Notes: generated by a model not told the origin, from the sequence alone. Counted from the first letter of the stretch, positions 52,974-62,137 are shown. The stretch is 64,000 bases of DNA from Symbiodinium natans (GCA_905221605.1 CAJNDS010000715.1:18246-82245), one strand, 5' to 3'. Numbers and translations are program-made.

Positions 52974-54037
52974 TTAGACCTCTCGCCATTCTTGGTTTTT
53001 GAGGTCTGCTGTGAGTTTCGGGAACTGGGGAAGCTTCCAGGACTTCCATTCGCTGGCACCGTCCTTGACTTTGAGGTGCAAGGCTGCATGTGGTTTCCAC
53101 GGGACTGCCCAGGTCACAGACAGATCCACCAGGGCTTCCAGGCTCCTACTCACAACCCCAAAGTCCAGTTCCGCCCCATGGTTGCATGTAGCCTCTCCAG
53201 TGGCTACCATCCTCCCCCTCATCACCTGAGTCAGTGCTGTGTCCTGAACTTCGGTCGGGTCCAGGTTCCAATCTCCTAGGATGATCCAGGGTTCCGGGAG
53301 GGTTCTTACGAAAGCCACCAGAGAGGATAGCACCTCTGCATTCGTGGGACCATTTAGGCCTTCCGTGTCCCTCAGGTAGAGGGACACAATCGTGTAGTAC
53401 CACCGTCTTTGTCTCAGACCCACAGCTGTGTAGCCTGCCCCTTTGCATTGGTAGGTGGCTTTTTGCCACACTCCGCTATTTTTGGGAAAGGCACAAGCAG
53501 TGCCCCCCAACCTTGTGCCCTTGTCCGACAGGGAGGCCGGCTCAGCATAGAGATCCCATCCTAGGGATTGCAGTGTGGCTCTCCCGCCCTGCAGCAGTTC
53601 CGGTGTGAGGTGGGTTTCCTGCAGACACACCACCTTGGCTTTGGAGGAGGTCACCCACTCCAGTGCCCCGTTGTTGAAACTGGTGACATTGGCGCTCATG
53701 ATACTTAGATACTGGTCAGGCGAGGCGGAAGGTTTAACCTTCTCATGGCTGGGCTCTTCTGAGTCGGTGCCCTCGCCGTGGGTAGGGTCTTCCTCTCGTT
53801 CCTGCTGACCCAGCACCTGTTCCGGTGTCAGGGACTCTTCCTTCTTTGGGAGCTCAGAGGCTATCACCTCCTTTGCTTGTTGAATGGCTTTCCCGGTGAC
53901 ATCCTCTCCTTGCTCTAGGGCATGCAGGACCATCCTGCACCAACCCCAGGCCAGGGAGTCCTCCGCCATCACCTCCTCTTGGGCTTCGATGAAGCTTAAA
54001 AGGGTGGCTTCCTTCGCCTGAAAGGGGCTCGCTTGAT
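52974..54037 (-). CDS. LINE APE-type endonuclease
   Basis: Motifs of the exonuclease-endonuclease-phosphatase fold are visible: SIMSANVTSFN (N152), VVCLQETHL (E176), IILGDWNLDP (D291, N293), AELDFGVV (D327) and PHAALHL (H352). This enzyme nicks target DNA to prime reverse transcription. About 100 codons of charged sequence precede it. The open frame runs upstream through the target repeat into LINE copy A's 3' end, so its first roughly 36 codons are chimeric and not part of the protein. Confidence 0.75.
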
Positions 54038-54051
54038 GCATACTTCTTCTT
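54038..54051. repeat. LINE target sequence, between copies A and B
   Basis: This is the middle copy of AAGAAGAAGTATGC (minus strand). It follows the A9 tail of copy A and precedes the 5' end of copy B. Confidence 0.85.
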
Positions 54052-54868
54052 TTTTTTTCCGAGTTGAGCGAACAAATGCGATCCACCTTCTTGGTGTTTG
54101 GGTTGTGAAAACCGTGCCTCGGTACCGGCACATCTGATGGCACTCTTGGCCCTATGGTACAGGGGGAGGAACATCACCTCCTCCTAAGCTATCATCCTCT
54201 TTGGGATGCTACCAGAGGCTGATACCTCATGAGAGGATTGAACCTCCTGGCAAACAGTCCTCAAGGTTTCTGGTGCACTGTGTGCAAACTGTGAGAGGAA
54301 ATCGGCCAGGGGTGTGTTCTCTGGCAGCGAGGATGAAACTCGACTTCATCATCCTCTTTGGGATGCTACCAGAGGGTGATACCTCATGAGAGGATTAAAA
54401 CCTCCTGACAAAAAATCTCCCTCAAGGCCTCTGGTGCACCTGGTGCAGGCTGTTAGAGGGGATCGGTCAGGGGTAGTTTCCTGGTAGCGAGGATGACCTC
54501 CACTTTATCCTCACTGGGAGGATGCAACCTCCTAGGTTGCTTCAGCTGCCGGTGCCCTCAGGGATTTTGCACAAGGGGGGTCTGCTGCAACTTGGGCTGT
54601 CCCTTGCACCTGCTGAAAGAGGCTGCGGATGGCATTGGTTGGCTCGGGTTTAAACTGCGCCTTGCACCTGGGGTCCTTTTTAAAACTGCATGCAACTGAA
54701 AGTTTTTGCGAAACATTTTTAGTCTTCAAGGACAACTGTCCACCACAACCTTCGCAAACCCACAGTTGTCTGTCCCCTAGCAGTTTTAAAACATGTGTAA
54801 CATGTACCCCTTCAACCGTCACTCTGCCTTGGTGTGTGCATTGGTGTGCTGCCAATGCTGCCAAGGTT
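54052..54868 (-). mobile_element. LINE copy A, 5'-truncated, 817 bp
   Basis: The copy is nearly identical to the last 817 bp of copy B (48808-49624), with a few substitutions and two compensating 1-bp indels. It contains the C-terminal coding part (54532-54868, TLAALAAHQCTHQG to the stop) and the 3' UTR with the 157-bp duplication. Its truncated 5' end joins the copia frame directly after the target sequence. 5' truncation is typical of target-primed reverse transcription. Confidence 0.85.
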
Positions 54869-54882
54869 GCATACTTCTTCTT
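54869..54882. repeat. LINE target sequence, copia 5' side
   Basis: This is the first copy of AAGAAGAAGTATGC (minus strand), still in the copia frame as VYVKKKKYA. It marks the original insertion site. Confidence 0.85.
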
Positions 54883-55047
54883 CTTGACGTAGACCCGGGT
54901 TCCAAAAGTCGCAGCCAACTTGGTGACCTGACTGAGGACTTTTGCACGGTCCATGGCCGTTGCTGCCATCACCGCCAAAGGCCAAAACTCCTCTCCAAGC
55001 CTTGCTGCGCCCAACATAGTCCTCGCCTGTTGCTTCACAGTCTTCAC
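54883..55047 (-). CDS. Copia integrase C-terminal part
   Basis: The frame reads VKQQARTMLGAARLGEEFWP, then LAVMAATAMDRAKVLSQVTK and FGTRVYVKKKK, as in copia integrases after the catalytic Glu. It stops being copia at the LINE target. It is shifted from the upstream integrase frame by an 11-nt duplication (GTGAAGACTCA). Confidence 0.7.
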
Positions 55048-55652
55048 TGAGTCTTCACCGCATTCTCAGCACCTCCATTTCCTTGCGGTACTCCCGGAAC
55101 ACTAGTGGTAACACGAATGGGCTCCTTGTGGAACCACTGGACCATTTCCTTCGAGGTGAACTGCGACGCCCTGTCTGAGTGGAATCGCAAGACCGGAATG
55201 TTGAGGTCCTTCAGGTACAAGACGATTTTCTGGACTGCACTCATCACAGTGGGACCCTTGACATCCGGAAGCGGAACTGCAAACTTCAGGAACGCCTTCT
55301 CCGGTGGTTTAAAGTCTTCAGGTAGTGGCTTCACTTCCTCCTCAGACTTCCCCTCCTCAGACGCCTTCTTCGCAACCTTCGCTACCACCTCTGTGTCCAC
55401 CAGGAGCTCCTTGCCCTCTTCATCCAACCTGTCCATCACCTCGTCATCATCGTCGTAGCGAACAATCCTTGTCTCCTGAGGTTGTAGTTCTTGAGGCATA
55501 GGAGGACATTCTTCACCATCACTAAGAACATAGTCATCATCCTCCTCGTCGGCCTCGTTGGGAACCTGATCACCCTCCATCTCCTTCATGCAGGTCCTCG
55601 TACTCAACCTCTTCTCTTGAATCTCTGACTGTGTCCCAGGCACCGGTGACAT
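55044..55652 (-). CDS. Copia integrase catalytic core, second part
   Basis: The frame contains VLRFHSDRASQFTSKEM with catalytic D160 and VPQGNGGAENAVK with catalytic E196; 35 residues lie between them, the usual DD35E spacing. Integrase joins the cDNA copy to chromosomal DNA. A long acidic stretch (EEDDDYVLSDGEECPP) precedes it. It is shifted by one base from the frame with the first catalytic Asp. Confidence 0.8.
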   Translation of the reverse strand: MSPVPGTQSEIQEKRLSTRTCMKEMEGDQVPNEADEEDDDYVLSDGEECPPMPQELQPQETRIVRYDDDDEVMDRLDEEGKELLVDTEVVAKVAKKASEEGKSEEEVKPLPEDFKPPEKAFLKFAVPLPDVKGPTVMSAVQKIVLYLKDLNIPVLRFHSDRASQFTSKEMVQWFHKEPIRVTTSVPGVPQGNGGAENAVKTQ

Positions 55653-57306
55653 AGGCCTTGGGGATTGAGAAGCGGCCGACCCAAAGGTGCTTCATCTTGG
55701 CATTTTGTCGTTTGTCACCCCTGGCATTCGCATTGAGCCCTTCTTGTTTAAAGGGGCCAGATATGTCTGTTGTCAAAACAAACATACTCGGATGCTCAAT
55801 ACGCTTGTGTCTGTGTCCGGTCGCACCGTGGAGGACACATTGGAGGCAGTCTCTCCGATAGGGGTAGTGCCCCGACCGGGCATGGTCCTCCCATGCTTGT
55901 TTTGTCATGGCTCTCAACGATCCTGTTGTTGGGGCGAACCTTGCTTCACCCACCACCTTTTGAACATGTACTTCAAGCTGCCGAGGCCATTGCCTTGAGG
56001 TATCCTTTCCACCACAAGACCCCTCCTCAGGTTGGCGCAAGCCATCAAGGTGGTTCAGGTCGTAGTTCGAGAGCAATCGTGACGATCTTCTTGGACCACC
56101 TCCTAAGGCACCCTGATCAAACTTCTGCGACTTCATGCCCGCTGACGACTCGAACTCGCCCATGACAGCTTCCTCGGGACCACCTGGGCTCATCATTTCA
56201 GGACCAACCCAGACAAAACCCGTCCTTCTCGAAGGGCTTCCAAATCTCGTGACGACATAGAGGAGGATCATCTGGGCAAGTCTCTCCTTCGTTGTCTCAT
56301 CACTAGACGAAGCATATCCGCCCGCACCCACGATGACCTCAATCCTTCCAGTCGCTGCCCCCCACAAGAGGACCCCAAACATTTCCCAAGGTATTCTTCC
56401 GGACACAGTGACGCAGGTGAGGCCATTGTCCTCCAGCGATGCGAACGATGGAGCTCCTTCTTGATGAGGGCAAAGTTGAACGAGCCACCTGGTAGAACTC
56501 AAGAGAAGCTTTCTTCTTCTTCGGTTCCACGATGTAGCCTTGAGTGTCTCCCAGCCCTTTTCAATGTTCACATCCACTGGCAAAGCGTCCCTGGTCACTG
56601 GGCTAAGGCCTTTCAGGAACGATCCTTCAACCCCCTTCCACAGGTCGATCTTCTTCCCGGTCTTGACAAAGCGCTCAAAGGACGTAGACCAATTCTCGTT
56701 TTCCTTCGCCATCAAATGGTCCAACTTCACCTCCAGCTCCCTAGCGCCCGTTTCCAGCTCACGAATCCTCTCCGCCTCAATCTGATCGAAAAGGTTTTGT
56801 GCCTGAGCCAAGTTGAGTTCCGGGCATCCCGACCTCAAGGTTGTCTTTAACACCCCAAGAGTTGGGTGTCTGATCCTCAGCCCCTTTTTTCCCCAATGAA
56901 CTTCACACCCAATCTTCACTAAGTCGCCCATCGGAAGGAGGGACTGTATATCCAACGACGAGGCCAAGATCGATCCTGCACTGTTCTGGTAGAGCTGGGC
57001 ACTCTCGTTGTTCGCCAAGACCACGTTGACCTTTGAAGCTGAACTCCACTCCTCTTCACCCTTAGGCTGTCTCATTATGTTCGTGGCACCAGAGTCGATG
57101 AGCACGTTGGGGGGCTTCAGGGCTTCCTGGAACACTCGCTTGTCCATAAAGGATTTCAGCTTCCCGAAGTCGAAATCATCGGTCACCCTCAAAGCCCTCA
57201 ACCTCAGCTCATCAAGCTGTCGTTGTAGACCTTCCAGCGTTGTTCGACCCTCTGGCGAATTCCCTTGTCCCACCAACGATCTCAGCTGCCTCCGACACCG
57301 CAGCAT
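55570..57306 (-). CDS. Copia protease and integrase N-terminal part
   Basis: The 578-codon frame starts near the end of Gag. The protease active site is NVLIDSGATNIM (D71-T75). The integrase zinc-binding domain is H475, H480, C487 and C490 (HARSGHYPYRRDCLQC), and the first catalytic Asp is D514 in LTTDISGPF. The stretch between protease and integrase (about 200-440) is long for a copia element. The frame is +1 relative to Gag and overlaps it by 95 nt, which could be a programmed shift or decay. Confidence 0.8.
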   Translation of the reverse strand: MLRCRRQLRSLVGQGNSPEGRTTLEGLQRQLDELRLRALRVTDDFDFGKLKSFMDKRVFQEALKPPNVLIDSGATNIMRQPKGEEEWSSASKVNVVLANNESAQLYQNSAGSILASSLDIQSLLPMGDLVKIGCEVHWGKKGLRIRHPTLGVLKTTLRSGCPELNLAQAQNLFDQIEAERIRELETGARELEVKLDHLMAKENENWSTSFERFVKTGKKIDLWKGVEGSFLKGLSPVTRDALPVDVNIEKGWETLKATSWNRRRRKLLLSSTRWLVQLCPHQEGAPSFASLEDNGLTCVTVSGRIPWEMFGVLLWGAATGRIEVIVGAGGYASSSDETTKERLAQMILLYVVTRFGSPSRRTGFVWVGPEMMSPGGPEEAVMGEFESSAGMKSQKFDQGALGGGPRRSSRLLSNYDLNHLDGLRQPEEGSCGGKDTSRQWPRQLEVHVQKVVGEARFAPTTGSLRAMTKQAWEDHARSGHYPYRRDCLQCVLHGATGHRHKRIEHPSMFVLTTDISGPFKQEGLNANARGDKRQNAKMKHLWVGRFSIPKAYVTGAWDTVRDSREEVEYEDLHEGDGG

Positions 57307-58594
57307 GCATTTCTCTAGATCCTGATCCCGACACAGTAGAGGTCAATGTCGAGGAAGGTGAAGTTGGCTGAGGCTCGGGTTCCTGAGGCGTCGAGGTGGA
57401 TTGGATCCCATCTTGAGGAAGAACTTCAGCTTTAGCTGTAGTCGTAGGCTTCGAAGGAGAACCTTTCGGCCTTGCACTAGGGTCAGACTTTGCCTTCGGG
57501 GATGGGCTTTGCTTCGTAGGACATGCTGCAGCGAAGTGACCTTCACCTCCACATTCAAGGCATTTGTCCCTCTTCGTAGTTCCTTCGAAAGTGTGTTTGA
57601 AGCGACAATTTCGTCCAAAGCGACACCCTTCTGGAACCTTTGCAAACCACTGGCACAATCGCTGGTCGCCCTCCTTTTGCTCAGACCCGTCTTGCTTGCC
57701 CTTGCCCTTTCCTTTACCCTTTCCCTTTGACTCTTCAGGTCGGAAAGGCTTCAGCTTGGTATCGCTCTGCTGTGGGGCTGCCTTCGCCGGGGTCGGTGTC
57801 TGCTTAGCGCCTGCCATAGAGAGCAACTCCATCTCAGCTCGAAGATGTTGATGGTAGCGCATTGTGGTTTCCAGGTTCGGATTTGTGTCAACCTGGAGCT
57901 TGTTGCGCATGAGGTTCGTTCTGAACTCCGACTCCGGAAACTTGGACAACACCTCACCCACGATCAAACCCAAGCCTCGGGTGAGCACGACTGGATCAGG
58001 GCACACCAATGACAGCTCTTTGGCTCTTGCAACCCACTTTTCCCACTGCCTCAACGACTTCGCAGCGGAATCAGGATCACTGCACTTTGCCGGCTCCGAC
58101 AATGAACGAAGGATGTGGGTCTTCTCCTTCTCACCACCCGGGGCATACAAGGTGAAGACACGATAGATGATCCCCAAAGTGCTCTTTGCACACTGCCTTG
58201 AAACCATCTCTCGTTGAATCTCATCAGGAAGAGCACTCAGAATCATTCCAGCTGCCCTCATATTTACCCGGGAATACTTCCCGAGCTCCAAGTCCCCAGG
58301 AGAAGGATCCTTGAGGAGAAGGCGGTCGTACGGAGTGCTATTGACCCACTGTTGATACATGTCCTGGGCCCTCGTCTTCACCGCCTTCCACCACACCGCA
58401 CTGGTGTCGCTGATGTCTGACATAGGACTGTCAATCAGTTCCACCCAGTCCTGAACCGCCACAGCGCTTTCCGGCGTTCCTGGAGGTCCCAAAACCGCCA
58501 GGGTCGTTACTCCCGGCTTGACTTGCTCTGGGGTCTCATCCTTCCGATTGAGCATCGCCATCTGTGCCTGCTGGAGCTGTGCCATCCCTGCCAC
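57212..58594 (-). CDS. Copia Gag with CCCH and CCHC zinc fingers
   Basis: The frame is at least 460 codons. Residues about 60-265 form a helical capsid-like part (YQQWVNSTPYDRLLLKD, LPDEIQREMVSRQCAKSTLG). Residues 300-309 are a Lys/Gly run. C314, C324, C330 and H334 form a CCCH finger, and C345, C348, H353 and C358 a CCHC knuckle (CLECGGEGHFAAAC) of the kind that binds element RNA. A Ser/Pro-rich tail follows. The start is uncertain: the frame is open upstream through GGGGAGAGGKEQGFGGGD into the minisatellite. Confidence 0.75.
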   Translation of the reverse strand: MAGMAQLQQAQMAMLNRKDETPEQVKPGVTTLAVLGPPGTPESAVAVQDWVELIDSPMSDISDTSAVWWKAVKTRAQDMYQQWVNSTPYDRLLLKDPSPGDLELGKYSRVNMRAAGMILSALPDEIQREMVSRQCAKSTLGIIYRVFTLYAPGGEKEKTHILRSLSEPAKCSDPDSAAKSLRQWEKWVARAKELSLVCPDPVVLTRGLGLIVGEVLSKFPESEFRTNLMRNKLQVDTNPNLETTMRYHQHLRAEMELLSMAGAKQTPTPAKAAPQQSDTKLKPFRPEESKGKGKGKGKGKQDGSEQKEGDQRLCQWFAKVPEGCRFGRNCRFKHTFEGTTKRDKCLECGGEGHFAAACPTKQSPSPKAKSDPSARPKGSPSKPTTTAKAEVLPQDGIQSTSTPQEPEPQPTSPSSTLTSTVSGSGSREMHAAVSEAAEIVGGTREFARGSNNAGRSTTTA

Positions 58595-58679
58595 CAGAGT
58601 GTTGAGCAGGTCTCCACCTCCAAATCCTTGTTCCTTGCCTCCAGCACCTGCACCACCCCCCCGTTCTTCGGGTGATTGG

Positions 58680-60580
58680 GATTGAATAGATTGAATAGTT
58701 TGAATAGTTTGAATAGTTTGGGGCCCCAGGCCGGGCCCCCAAACTATTCAAACTATTCAAACTGTTCAAACCCCTCCCCTCTCCTCCCAGGGACCCCCCT
58801 AAACTATTCAAACTATTCTAACCCCCCCCCCTTCTCCTCCCAGGGACCCCCCAAAACTATTCAAACTATTCAAACTATTCAAACTATTCAAACTATTCAA
58901 ACTATTCAAACTATTCAAACTATTCAAACTATTCAAACTATTCAAACTATTCAAACTATTCAAACTATTCAAACTATTCAAACCCCCGGGTTTCAATGGC
59001 TTGAATAGTTTGAATAGTTTGAATAGTTTGAATAGTTTCTAACCCCCCCCCCTCTCCTCCCGGGGACCCCCCAAAACTATTCAAACTATTCAAACTATTC
59101 AAACTATTCAAACTATTCAAACTATTCAAACTATTCAAACTATTCAAACTATTCAAACTATTCAAACTATTCAAACTATTCAAAACCCCAGGGTTTGAAC
59201 AGTTTGAATAGTTTGGATAGTTTGGATAGTTTAGGCCCCAGGCCGGACCCTCCAACCTATTCAAACTATTCAAACTATTCAAACCCCCAGGGTTTGAATA
59301 GTTTGAATAGTTTGAATAGTTTGAATAGTTTGAATAGTTTGAATAGTTTGAATAGTTTGAATAGTTTGAATAGTTTGAATAGTTTGAATAGTTTGAATAG
59401 TTTGAATAGTTTGAATAGTTTGAATAGTTTAGGGCCCCAGGCCGGACCCCCCCCCGCCAGGGTTTGAATAGTTTGAATAGTTTAGGGCCCCAGTTCGGAC
59501 CCCCAAACTATTCAAACTATTCAAACCCCCCCCCTCCTCTCCTCCCAGGGACCCCCCAAAACTATTCAAACTATTCAAACTATTCAAACTATTCAAACTA
59601 TTCAAACTATTCAAACCCCCAGGGTTTGAATAGTTTGAATAGTTTGAATAGTTTAGGGCCCCAGGCCGGACCCCCAAACTATTTAAACTATTCAACCCCC
59701 CCCCCTCCTCTCCTCCCAGGGACCCCCCAAAACTATTCAAAGTATTCAAAGTATTCAAAGTATTCAAACTATTCAAACTATTCAAACTATTCAAACTATT
59801 CAAACTATTCAAACTATTCAAACTATTCAAACTATTCAAACTATTCAAACTATTCAAACTATTCAAACTATTCAAACTATTCAAACCCGCAGGGTTTGAA
59901 TAGTTTGAATAGGTTGGATAGTGTAGGGCCCCAGTTCGGACCCCAAACTATTCAAACTATTCAAACCCCCCCCCCTCCTCTCCTCCCAGGGACCCCCCAA
60001 AACTAGTCTAACTGTGAGTCTAACTATCCAAACTATTCAAACTATTCAAACCCCCAGGGTTTGAATAGTTTGAATAGTTTGGATAGTTTAGGGGCCCAGG
60101 CCGGACCCTCCAAACTATTCAAACTATTCAAACTATTCAAACTATTCAAACTATTCAAACTATTCAAACTATTCAAACTATTCAAACTATTCAAACTATT
60201 CAAACTATTCAAACCCCCAGGGTTTGAATAGTTTGAATAGTTTGAATAGTTTGAATAGTTTGAATAGTTTGAATAGTTTGAATAGTTTGAATAGTTTGAA
60301 TAGTTTGAATAGTTTGAATAGTTTGAATAGTTTGAATAGTTTAGGGCCCCAGGCCGGACCCCCCCCCGCCAGGGTTTGAATAGTTTGAATAGTTTAGGGC
60401 CCCAGTTCGGACCCCCAAACTATTCAAACTATTCAAACCCCCCCCCTCCTCTCCTCCCAGGGACCCCCCAAAACTATTCAAACTATTCAAACTATTCAAA
60501 CCACCAGGGTTTGAATAGTTTGAATAGTTTAGGGCCCCAGGCGTGACCCCCCAAACTATTCAAACTATTCAAACCCCACT
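58680..60580. repeat. 9-bp minisatellite in alternating inverted blocks
   Basis: Blocks of (AAACTATTC)n alternate with blocks of its reverse complement (GAATAGTTT)n. They are joined by conserved GC-rich spacers: AGGGCCCCAGGCCGGACCCC at one kind of junction, CTCCTCCCAGGGACCCCCC between same-oriented blocks, and CCCCCAGGG at the other inverted junction. Because the unit is 9 bp it is open in several frames (NSL, YSN, TIQ repeats), but these are not genes. A larger repeat of about 280 bp is seen: 59281-59570 resembles 60211-60495 with fewer 9-mers. Confidence 0.95.
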
Positions 60581-60603
60581 CCCCCCCCCCCCCAACAAAA
60601 GGA

Positions 60604-60633
60604 CGAATCATCACATTATACACAAAGGTTCCT
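60604..60633. repeat. 30-bp inverted repeat, right arm
   Basis: This arm starts CGAATCATCACATTATAC and is the partner of 44078-44107, with 29 of 30 positions complementary. An AT microsatellite lies on its outer side. Confidence 0.8.
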
Positions 60634-60638
60634 GCCTC

Positions 60639-60705
60639 ATATATATATATATGTCTACATATCTATATATATATATACATGTATATATATATATATACAT
60701 GTATA
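60639..60705. repeat. AT-rich microsatellite
   Basis: TATATA runs are broken by ACATGTA and GTCTACATA. Composition and position mirror the AT tract at 43975-44072. Confidence 0.9.
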
Positions 60706-60898
60706 AGAAGGGGGGGTATAGGGTACCTCACTCGCTCATGCCCTACGAAGAGCCAGCAAGACCAAGTTCAGGGGCTCAGGCCCAAACAGCACAAAGGGTT
60801 GAACTCTTCCAGGCATTGGCTCAGCATACGTCCTATCCATGCCTAGAACTTGCAAGCATTCTGGTAATAGTTTGCAAGATATCAACCCTGCTGGCCCT

Positions 60899-61126
60899 AC
60901 ACCCCAAACCCTAAACCCTAAACCCCAGAAACCAAAGCCCTATAAACCCTAAACCCTGACTCTTGGAAGTATCAGGTGCAGGAGTCGTCGTCTTGGGATC
61001 AGCTCACCGCCGTGTCACTATTGGGAAAGCCGGGCCCTCGTCGGGACTCTGTCTATTGTGGATGCTGGCTTCTACAGGGAACCCTAAACCCTAAACCCTA
61101 AACCCTAAACCCTAAACCCTAAACCG
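60899..61126. repeat. Telomere-like arrays (CCCTAAA)
   Basis: Short CCCTAAA arrays stand at about 60902-60955 and 61080-61125 (six units), separated by about 120 bp of unique DNA. Both have the same orientation. Confidence 0.9.
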
Positions 61127-61444
61127 CGAATCTAATATGTAGTGTTCTACAATAAACGAAAAAATGGAGCATCCTTCTCCCCGTACGCCCCAAAAGGTAT
61201 CCCAAAGGGAGTCCCAGCTCGAAGCATACGTAAGCCATGTTCCAACATTCTGGAGTTTACTGTAAGCCACCTGGGTTTAGGGTTTAGGGTTTTGAGTGAT
61301 AGGGAACACGGGCTTAGGTCACAATTGCCATCACGAGGGCTTTTGAGTCATCGAACTTCGTCAGGAAGCGTGAGGGTGCACGGTGCTAAGGTATACGGCC
61401 AATCCCAGCACCCGCGTTTGGCATTTAGCAACTGCTACTATCTC

Positions 61445-61574
61445 AGGGTAGTTCCATGGTCCCTTAGTATGGGCCCTTAAATAGGGACCCTACCTACTAT
61501 ACCCTACACAAATTAAGGGCCCATGCCCTTTAAAGGAGGTAAGGGACCATATGAAGGGCTCATATAACTACCCT
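61445..61574. repeat. MITE-like palindromic element, copy 2
   Basis: The 130-bp element starts AGGGTAGTTCCATGGTCCC and ends in AACTACCCT, an inverted 9-bp terminus, with further inverted ATGGTCCCTTA and ATGGGCCCTTAA motifs inside. Copy 1 at 12.8 kb shares the motif order. No clear target duplication is seen. Confidence 0.6.
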
Positions 61575-61639
61575 TAGATACTAAGTGCTGCAAGGATGAC
61601 GGATAAGGGCCACTGGCATCGTGCATGTTGAGTTGAGTC

Positions 61640-62030
61640 ACCCTAAACCCTAAACCCTAAACCTTAAACCCTAAGCTGTAGGCTTTTTGGCCTTGAGTCG
61701 TCCCATGTTTACGCCGATCAAAAAGCCTCAAAGACTCGACCTGTCCAGGGTGCTGACCAAGGTCTCTGGGTTTTCACGGGCATTGCGTCCATGCCGCTAC
61801 ACCCTAAACCGCACGGTTTAGGGTTTAGGGTTTAGGGGTTTAGGGTTTATAGGGTTTAGGGTTCAGGTCAGGGTTCAGGGTTCAGGGTTCAGGGTTCAGG
61901 GTTCAGGGTTCAGGCCTTCAGAAAGCATGGCAGATTCCAAGTGCTTCTTGTCTCGGGCCTGCCATTCATGCTGGAGGAGAAACCCAAAACCCTTTAACCC
62001 TGAACCCTAAACCCTAAACCCTAAATGACT
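61640..62030. repeat. Telomere-like arrays, both orientations
   Basis: CCCTAAA units lie at 61643-61672 and 61990-62025. TTTAGGG units at about 61814-61860 pass into a TTCAGGG variant array (about 61860-61915). Unique stretches of 100-150 bp lie between. Confidence 0.9.
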
Positions 62031-62137
62031 CTCAGCCTCTGCTGCGCATGGCCAGGGATCTTTGACCTCTCCTACGACCTGGCTCCGCTGTTTCACTTGG
62101 TAGCCTAGTGGACCCCGTTTCCCCTTCCGTTTTGGTT

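Larger units (their letters stand above)
48808..54037 (-). mobile_element. LINE (non-LTR retrotransposon) copy B, 5.2 kb
   Basis: The copy codes on the minus strand for an APE-type endonuclease, reverse transcriptase, RNase H and C-terminal zinc-like motifs, followed by a 3' UTR and an A9 tail. It is bounded by the 14-bp target sequence at 54038-54051 and 48794-48807. The 5' end begins inside a coding frame, so it may itself be 5'-truncated. Two in-frame stops and one frameshift make it inactive. Confidence 0.8.
44693..58680 (-). mobile_element. Degenerate Ty1/copia LTR retrotransposon, interrupted by LINEs
   Basis: The minus strand codes in order for Gag with zinc fingers, an aspartic protease (DSGAT), integrase (zinc-binding HHCC, then D, D, E), a dioxygenase-like domain, reverse transcriptase (YVDD), RNase H and a membrane/Cys-rich tail. 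Protease-integrase-RT-RNase H is the Ty1/copia order. Without the LINE insert the element is about 7.9 kb. The frame is broken at least six times. No LTR pair is visible: the 5' side runs into the 9-bp minisatellite and the 3' side into telomere-like units. No LTR ends, primer-binding site or polypurine tract could be fixed. Confidence 0.85.

Noticed and set aside
48571-54177. Shared peptide start (MMFLPLYHRAKSAIRC) at 48933 and 54177
   Set aside because: It is LINE 3' UTR read through the A tail into the flanking sequence; not a real protein start.
48957-54389. Identical small plus-strand frames at 48957-49145 and 54201-54389
   Set aside because: They lie in the duplicated LINE 3' UTR, antisense to the element, and are identical only because the two LINE copies are.
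44900-58500. Plus-strand open frames opposite the copia and LINE genes
   Set aside because: They are shadows of the minus-strand coding frames with no recognisable motif.
58536-60006. Open frames with NSL, YSN or TIQ repeats
   Set aside because: The 9-bp unit keeps every non-stop frame open; the alternating inverted blocks show it is a minisatellite, not a gene.
43900-61000. LTR pair for the copia element
   Set aside because: The only sequence shared by both flanks is the 30-bp repeat, which is inverted rather than direct, so it cannot be an LTR.
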